From positions 1-17,309 of the forward strand of contig QFQM01000094.1 in NCBI GenBank assembly GCA_003243255.1: DNA of 17,309 nucleotides. The letters are read 5' to 3'. The first letter of the stretch is position 1; every line of letters begins with the position of its first letter. Origin of the DNA: Flavobacterium psychrophilum (GTDB taxonomy: Bacteria > Bacteroidota > Bacteroidia > Flavobacteriales > Flavobacteriaceae). This document shows positions 13,547 to 17,309 of this stretch, piece by piece. The notes beneath the pieces were generated by a model. It did not search any database and had not been told where the DNA came from. It saw only the letters and a list, made by a program, of their open reading frames with translations. Made by a program: the position numbers and the translations under genes.

Positions 13547-14305
13547 TTATATAATCTTCCTGTTTACCGCATATGAAAGCGCTTCGAGTATATTACTAAC
13601 ATTAAGGCGCTCAAAAATCTTCCTCCTGTAATATTTAATGGTGTCGGGTGCTACGTGCAGTTTTTCGGCAATCTCGTTGATGGTAAGCCCTTGCGCATGA
13701 AGCTGCAAAACTTGTATTTCTTTTTTGGTCAGGCTCGCTTTGCTCGATTTTTGCCACACTTTAGATTGAATATTCAGCGTCCACATTTCGTCGCTGCCCT
13801 GTTTGTAAATTTCTATGTTGCCTGTTGTCTTATGGTTGGAGATGGATACGGCACACAATGATTTCCACAGTTTGCCTTCAGCAGTAAGCAGTAATGGCGT
13901 AAGCTTGTGGTTGATGAGTACTTTTTTATTGTCTTTATTAATAAGGTGGAAGTCGTAAGTAATCGAATAGTTTTTCTTTTCTTCAATAGGGAGGCGTTCG
14001 TAAAAATCAAATCCGACTTCGTTGATGATGCCCAACATCTCAAGGTCGTTTTCCGGTACATGCCTGAAATAAAAATCATATCCCATTTCCTGAACTTCGG
14101 CAGCGGTGTAGCCACATAAAAATAACGGATTGTCAGAAACATACTCAAAAGACATCTTTTCATAGTCAATCACATATACACTTTCATAGGTAAGCCTTGC
14201 AAAGGCTTTTACTACTTCAAGATAGTCGGGGCTTTTATTCTGGTCGGAAGCTGATATTTCGCCAATAGTGTTTCGGGTAAGCAGACTCGATTTTGTGTTA
14301 TTCAT
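13547..14305 (-). CDS. PAS-LuxR family transcriptional regulator
   Basis: This 252-residue cytoplasmic protein has a PAS-like N-terminal sensor (about residues 35-158: YESVYVIDYEKMSFEYVSDNPLFLCGYTAAEVQEMGYDFYFRHVPENDLEML..., ending AVSISNHK). The C-terminal LuxR-type helix-turn-helix spans 190-246 (SLTKKEIQVLQLHAQGLTINEIAEKLHVAPDTIKYYRRKIFERLNVSNILEALSYA). No receiver domain is present, so it should respond to a small ligand or protein partner rather than phosphorylation; the ligand is unknown. It lies 49 bp upstream of vgrG on the same strand and may control it or share its transcript. A -7 box TAAATTTG and a 14-bp palindrome sit directly upstream, which suggests autoregulation. Confidence 0.92.
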   Translation of the reverse strand: MNNTKSSLLTRNTIGEISASDQNKSPDYLEVVKAFARLTYESVYVIDYEKMSFEYVSDNPLFLCGYTAAEVQEMGYDFYFRHVPENDLEMLGIINEVGFDFYERLPIEEKKNYSITYDFHLINKDNKKVLINHKLTPLLLTAEGKLWKSLCAVSISNHKTTGNIEIYKQGSDEMWTLNIQSKVWQKSSKASLTKKEIQVLQLHAQGLTINEIAEKLHVAPDTIKYYRRKIFERLNVSNILEALSYAVNRKII

Positions 14306-14323
14306 GGTTGTAGGTATTCACTT

Positions 14324-14343
14324 CAAATTTACACTATAGTGTA
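14324..14343 (-). promoter_or_regulatory. Promoter -7 box and palindrome of the LuxR-type gene
   Basis: Minus-strand TAAATTTG (14331-14324) matches TAnnTTTG. It overlaps by two bases the perfect 14-bp palindrome TACACTATAGTGTA (14330-14343), placing the palindrome in the promoter spacer where a repressor would act. ATG is at 14305. Confidence 0.5.
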
Positions 14344-14391
14344 GTATTAAAAAACTTTTTTGTGCTAACCTTTGCCGTAAAACCAACCGCC

Positions 14392-14633
14392 ATGAAAAAA
14401 ATCTCTGAACAAACATTAGAAGAGCTTACCGGACTTGAAACAAGGTTAAAGGTATCCTTTGGGGATATATAATCATTGGAGTACTTGGTATTGCGATCCT
14501 ACTTTATCTGCAAACTACAAATCCATTGTCGTACCTGCCGCTGGGAGTATTGCCTGTTGTTGGCGGTCCACTGGTATTTGGTGTAAAATCGGTACAGGCA
14601 GAAATTGCCAACGTAAAGAGGAAAATATCATAA
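14392..14633 (+). pseudogene. Small two-helix membrane protein, frameshifted
   Basis: ATG 14392 opens MKKISEQTLEELTGLETRLK and then runs into VSFGDI and a TAA at 14470-14472. In the next frame the sequence continues without break as GILWGYIIIGVLGIAILLYLQTTNPLSYLPLGVLPVVGGPLVFGVKSVQAEIANVKRKIS, ending at TAA 14631-14633. Adding one A to the AAA run around 14449-14451 gives a single protein of 80 residues: a short amphipathic start, two hydrophobic segments separated by a Pro/Asn loop, and a basic tail. Family unknown. It is the only plus-strand gene between the regulator and htpG and is followed by a strong hairpin. It may be a true pseudogene or a sequencing error. Confidence 0.7.
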
Positions 14634-14682
14634 ATTAATAATAGAAAGTTCATAATTTTTCCAATCAATCTCCAGCTAAATT

Positions 14683-14712
14683 AAAAACCTGCAGTGAAAG
14701 CTGCAGGTTTTT
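14683..14712. terminator. Bidirectional terminator between the small membrane gene and htpG
   Basis: A perfect 12-bp stem (AAAAACCTGCAG at 14683-14694, CTGCAGGTTTTT at 14701-14712) with a 6-base loop has a T tract on both strands. It lies between convergent genes. Confidence 0.9.
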
Positions 14713-14744
14713 GTCTATTATCTAACGTCTAAAATCTAAACGTT

Positions 14745-16625
14745 TTATTTTATCAATTCAAAACTACGTTTTACGAAAGCTGTTAGCTCTTCGCCTTTTA
14801 GTAAATTTTGAGAAAGTTTGGCAAGATCAAGCGCCTGTTTTACCAATGCTTCCTGATGTGTCTTGTCAGTGGTGTTAAGTATGTTCGAAGACAGTTCGTG
14901 GTTAGTGTTTACTACCACATTATACATGTCAGGGAAATTACCAAACATACCTTGTCCGCCGCTTGCGCTCATCTCTTTCATACGGCGCATGAACTCAGGC
15001 TGCGTAATCATAAATGGTGCCGCATTGCTGTCCATCGCCTCAAGCTGTACTGAATAACCCGTAGCAGGTATGAACTCCTGAATAGAAGTTTTTAGTTTTT
15101 CCTGCTCCTCATCGCTTAGTTTAGAGATCTGCTGCTCATCTTTTTTGATAAGCTTATCAACATGATCCGCATCCACACGTGCAAATGTCAGGTTCTCGTT
15201 ATCGGCTTCCAACTTCTGGATAAGGTGCGATACGATAGGCGAGTCAAGAAGCAGTACTTCATAGCCTTTGTCCTGAGCTGCTGCGATGTAGCTGTGCTGC
15301 GCATCTTTGTTAGAGGCATAAAGCACTACCAGTTTACCATCTTTGTCAGTTTGATTGGCAGCCAGTTTTTCTTTCAGTTCATCAAGGGTAAAGAATTTAC
15401 CATCTACTGTTGGGTAAAGTACAAATGCACCTGCCTTTTCGTAGAATTTAGGTTCGCTAAGCATACCATACTCAAGAACGATCTTGATGTCATTCCATTT
15501 TTGCTCGAAATCTTCACGGTTTTCAGTGAATAGTGATTTCAGCTTATCAGCTACTTTACGGGTAATATAGTTCGAAATCTTTTTAACGGCACCATCAGCC
15601 TGAAGGTACGAACGTGATACGTTAAGCGGAATGTCCGGAGAATCGATCACACCACGAAGCATGGTAAGGAATTCCGGTACGATGCCTTCTACGTTATCCG
15701 TTACAAATACCTGATTCTGGTATAACTGTATCTTGTCTTTCTGAACCTGAAGGTCAGCCGAAAGTTTCGGGAAGTATAATATACCTGTCAGGTTAAAAGG
15801 ATAATCTACATTAAGGTGTATGTTGAAAAGCGGCTCTTCAAACTGCATTGGATATACTTCCTGATAGAAATTTTTATAATCCTCGTCAGTAAGGTCAGAT
15901 GGCTGTTTTGTCCATGCAGGATTAGGGTTGTTGATGATGTTGTCAACTTCAATAGTTTCTGCCGTGTAATCTTCAGAAGCATCTTCCGGTTTTGGAAGTG
16001 TTTCTGTACGGGTACCGAATTTGATTGGCACCGGCATGAATTTATTATACTTCCTAAGAAGTTCAGCGATTCTGTTTTCTTCAAGGAATTCCAAAGAGTC
16101 TTCGGCAATGTGAAGGATGATTTCAGACCCTCTGTCAGTTTTGTCAGCCGGCTCAAGGGTAAACTCAGGGCTTCCGTCACATGTCCAGTGAACAGCCGGT
16201 TCGTCTTTGTATGATTTAGTGATGATCTCAACTTTTTCTGCCACCATAAATGCAGAATAGAAACCAAGGCCGAAGTGGCCGATGATACCTGAATCTTTGG
16301 CAGAATCCTTATATTTTTCAAGGAATTCTTCAGCACCTGAAAAAGCCACCTGGTTGATGTATTTCTCAACCTCTTCGCCTGTCATACCGATACCCTGATC
16401 AATAATGTGGATTTTTTTACCTTCTTTATCGATTTTAACTTCAATAACAGGGTTGCCATATTCAACCTTTGCCTCACCAATGCCGGTAAGGTGTTTTAGT
16501 TTAAGTGTGGCATCTGTAGCATTTGAAACCAATTCGCGTAAAAAGATCTCGTGGTCGCTGTATAAGAATTTCTTGATTAAGGGAAATATGTTCTCTACCG
16601 AAACATTAATTTTTCCTGTTGTCAT
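14745..16625 (-). CDS. htpG: Molecular chaperone HtpG (bacterial Hsp90)
   Basis: This 626-residue protein is full length for HtpG. The N-terminal GHKL ATPase domain (1 to about 215) shows ELVSNATDA with Glu31 (catalytic) and Asn35, the ATP-lid motif DQGIGM at 76-81 and GHFGLGFYSAFMV at 116-128. The middle domain includes LNVSRSYLQ, with the Arg that contacts the ATP gamma-phosphate. The C-terminal dimerisation domain ends AFVKRSFELIK. It is a cytosolic ATP-dependent chaperone acting with DnaK. It is transcribed alone, with a possible TTTG-N21-TTTATTTG promoter at 16667-16699 and a terminator at 14683-14712. No CIRCE element was found. Confidence 0.97.
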   Translation of the reverse strand: MTTGKINVSVENIFPLIKKFLYSDHEIFLRELVSNATDATLKLKHLTGIGEAKVEYGNPVIEVKIDKEGKKIHIIDQGIGMTGEEVEKYINQVAFSGAEEFLEKYKDSAKDSGIIGHFGLGFYSAFMVAEKVEIITKSYKDEPAVHWTCDGSPEFTLEPADKTDRGSEIILHIAEDSLEFLEENRIAELLRKYNKFMPVPIKFGTRTETLPKPEDASEDYTAETIEVDNIINNPNPAWTKQPSDLTDEDYKNFYQEVYPMQFEEPLFNIHLNVDYPFNLTGILYFPKLSADLQVQKDKIQLYQNQVFVTDNVEGIVPEFLTMLRGVIDSPDIPLNVSRSYLQADGAVKKISNYITRKVADKLKSLFTENREDFEQKWNDIKIVLEYGMLSEPKFYEKAGAFVLYPTVDGKFFTLDELKEKLAANQTDKDGKLVVLYASNKDAQHSYIAAAQDKGYEVLLLDSPIVSHLIQKLEADNENLTFARVDADHVDKLIKKDEQQISKLSDEEQEKLKTSIQEFIPATGYSVQLEAMDSNAAPFMITQPEFMRRMKEMSASGGQGMFGNFPDMYNVVVNTNHELSSNILNTTDKTHQEALVKQALDLAKLSQNLLKGEELTAFVKRSFELIK

Positions 16626-16991
16626 AGTATAAGGTTTTTATATGTTTTAAGTTTTTTCAATCTACTCAAATAAAATACCAATTGAGTTTTGGTGACAAAT
16701 TGGCATTTTTAAGCGTTTTGGGGTATGAAATATTTAGATTGTATTATGCTTAATTGTTAAAAAATGTCGCTTTAAGAAAAGATTAATACGGCTATACACT
16801 AAAAAGTCTGTTGATAAAATTGCTTTGAATATCAATACTCCTGTGGATTTCAGGATGATGCGATATGTGAAAAACTAAAAATATTCTTATTAAAAAAATA
16901 GCAGGTGTGTTGTTTAGTACCTCACTAATTCATTAATTTTATACTTCAAAAAAATACAATGGATTTGAACCTTTAAAACCTTTTTAACACT
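16626..16991. promoter_or_regulatory. Divergent intergenic region between htpG and the lipocalin-like gene
   Basis: This 366-bp AT-rich region has no ORF worth reporting. Toward htpG the minus strand has TTTG (16699-16696) and TTTATTTG (16674-16667), 21 bp apart, a one-mismatch Bacteroidetes promoter, with inverted repeat CCAATT (16678-16683) / AATTGG (16698-16703) over it. Toward 16992 the best candidate is TGGATTTG (16960-16967), also one mismatch from consensus. Confidence 0.4.
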
Positions 16992-17309
16992 ATGAAAAAA
17001 TTTCTTTTTTTAAGCATGTTTGTCATTATGCTGGCTTCATGCGGAGGCCTTGACACTAAATCGCAATATGGTCTTAAAGGCGACTGGACAATTACTAATG
17101 TAAGCTATCCGAATTCTGATTATATTAAAGTGACATCTTTTGACGTTGCTGATTCAAAATGTTTTGTCGGAAGTAACTGGAATTTTGTTTCTAACAACAA
17201 TAAAGGAACTATGAATGTAAACGGAAGCGGAAACTGCCCGTCATTCAACAGTCCTATCGTTTGGACTATTACAAAAACAGGCGATTTTACATTAAAGATC
17301 ACTGAAGGA
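16992..17309 (+). CDS. Lipocalin-like lipoprotein, 3' end outside window
   Basis: The frame opens at ATG 16992 and is still open after 106 codons. It begins MKKFLFLSMFVIMLASCGG; the lipobox LASC puts the lipidated Cys at residue 17. The mature part (LKGDWTITNVSYPNSDYIKVTSFDVADSKCFVGSNWNFVSNNNKGTMNV...SPIVWTITKTGDFTLKI) has the GxW start and alternating strands of lipocalin-like proteins common in flavobacteria. There they often stand before an OmpA-family gene, which would lie just outside this window. Two further Cys (about residues 58 and 81) could form a disulfide. The probable location is the outer-membrane periplasmic face; the ligand is unknown. Confidence 0.85.
   Translation, partial: MKKFLFLSMFVIMLASCGGLDTKSQYGLKGDWTITNVSYPNSDYIKVTSFDVADSKCFVGSNWNFVSNNNKGTMNVNGSGNCPSFNSPIVWTITKTGDFTLKITEG

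Noticed and set aside
15806..16369. Minus-strand ORF of 187 residues inside htpG
   Set aside because: It is an out-of-frame shadow of the htpG coding sequence with no start context or domain features.

Overview
The window is chromosomal DNA of a flavobacterium-like member of the Bacteroidota. The evidence is an AT-rich base composition, many short secreted or lipid-anchored proteins with MKK-type signal peptides, families typical of the phylum (DUF4369, DUF2805/TIGR03643, DUF3784, Bacteroidetes-type VgrG, PAS-LuxR regulator), promoters matching the Bacteroidetes -7 element TAnnTTTG, and an almost complete lack of classical Shine-Dalgarno sequences. No rRNA, tRNA, CRISPR array, transposase or phage gene was seen.

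Layout. 1-1552 (minus): a probable operon of a small membrane protein carrying a cytochrome-oxidase-subunit-I-like HDTYFVIAHSH motif, a secreted DNDG-repeat protein that appears broken by a one-base frameshift (two ORFs, 1106-699 and 705-409), and an unknown partial gene leaving the window at base 1. 1630-2821 (minus): a DUF4369 lipoprotein and a small Ala/Lys/Thr-rich secreted protein, each followed by a strong intrinsic terminator. 2868-7389 (minus): an operon-like run of DUF2089 zinc-ribbon/HTH regulator, five-helix membrane protein, exported alpha/beta hydrolase, DUF3784 membrane protein and, after an 83-bp gap, an exported M61 metallopeptidase with PDZ domain. 7514-8343 (minus): DUF2805 protein and DoxX-like membrane protein. 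8387-10098 (plus): a two-repeat lipoprotein and an L,D-transpeptidase-like (YkuD_2) lipoprotein, separated and followed by hairpin-forming, ATCAAC-rich intergenic sequence. 10221-10697 (minus): a DUF2721 membrane protein whose conserved reading frame has no normal start codon. 10781-11317 (plus): FMN split-barrel general-stress protein.

11380-14305 (minus) is a contractile-injection-system module: PAAR tip protein and VgrG spike protein, with a PAS-LuxR regulator gene immediately upstream. No sheath, tube or baseplate genes are in the window, so this is an orphan spike pair here. Palindromes lie in front of both the regulator and vgrG. 14392-14633 (plus) is a small two-helix membrane protein gene broken by one missing base. 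14745-16625 (minus) is htpG (bacterial Hsp90). From 16992 (plus) a lipocalin-like lipoprotein gene runs off the right edge.

Most genes are ordinary cell-envelope and housekeeping functions. The points most worth a second look are the COX1-motif mini-protein, the orphan vgrG-PAAR-regulator cluster with its palindromes, the DUF2721 frame without a start codon, and two genes that each read through if a single A is restored to an A-run, which could equally be sequence errors. I see no clear evidence of a wholly new multi-gene system.
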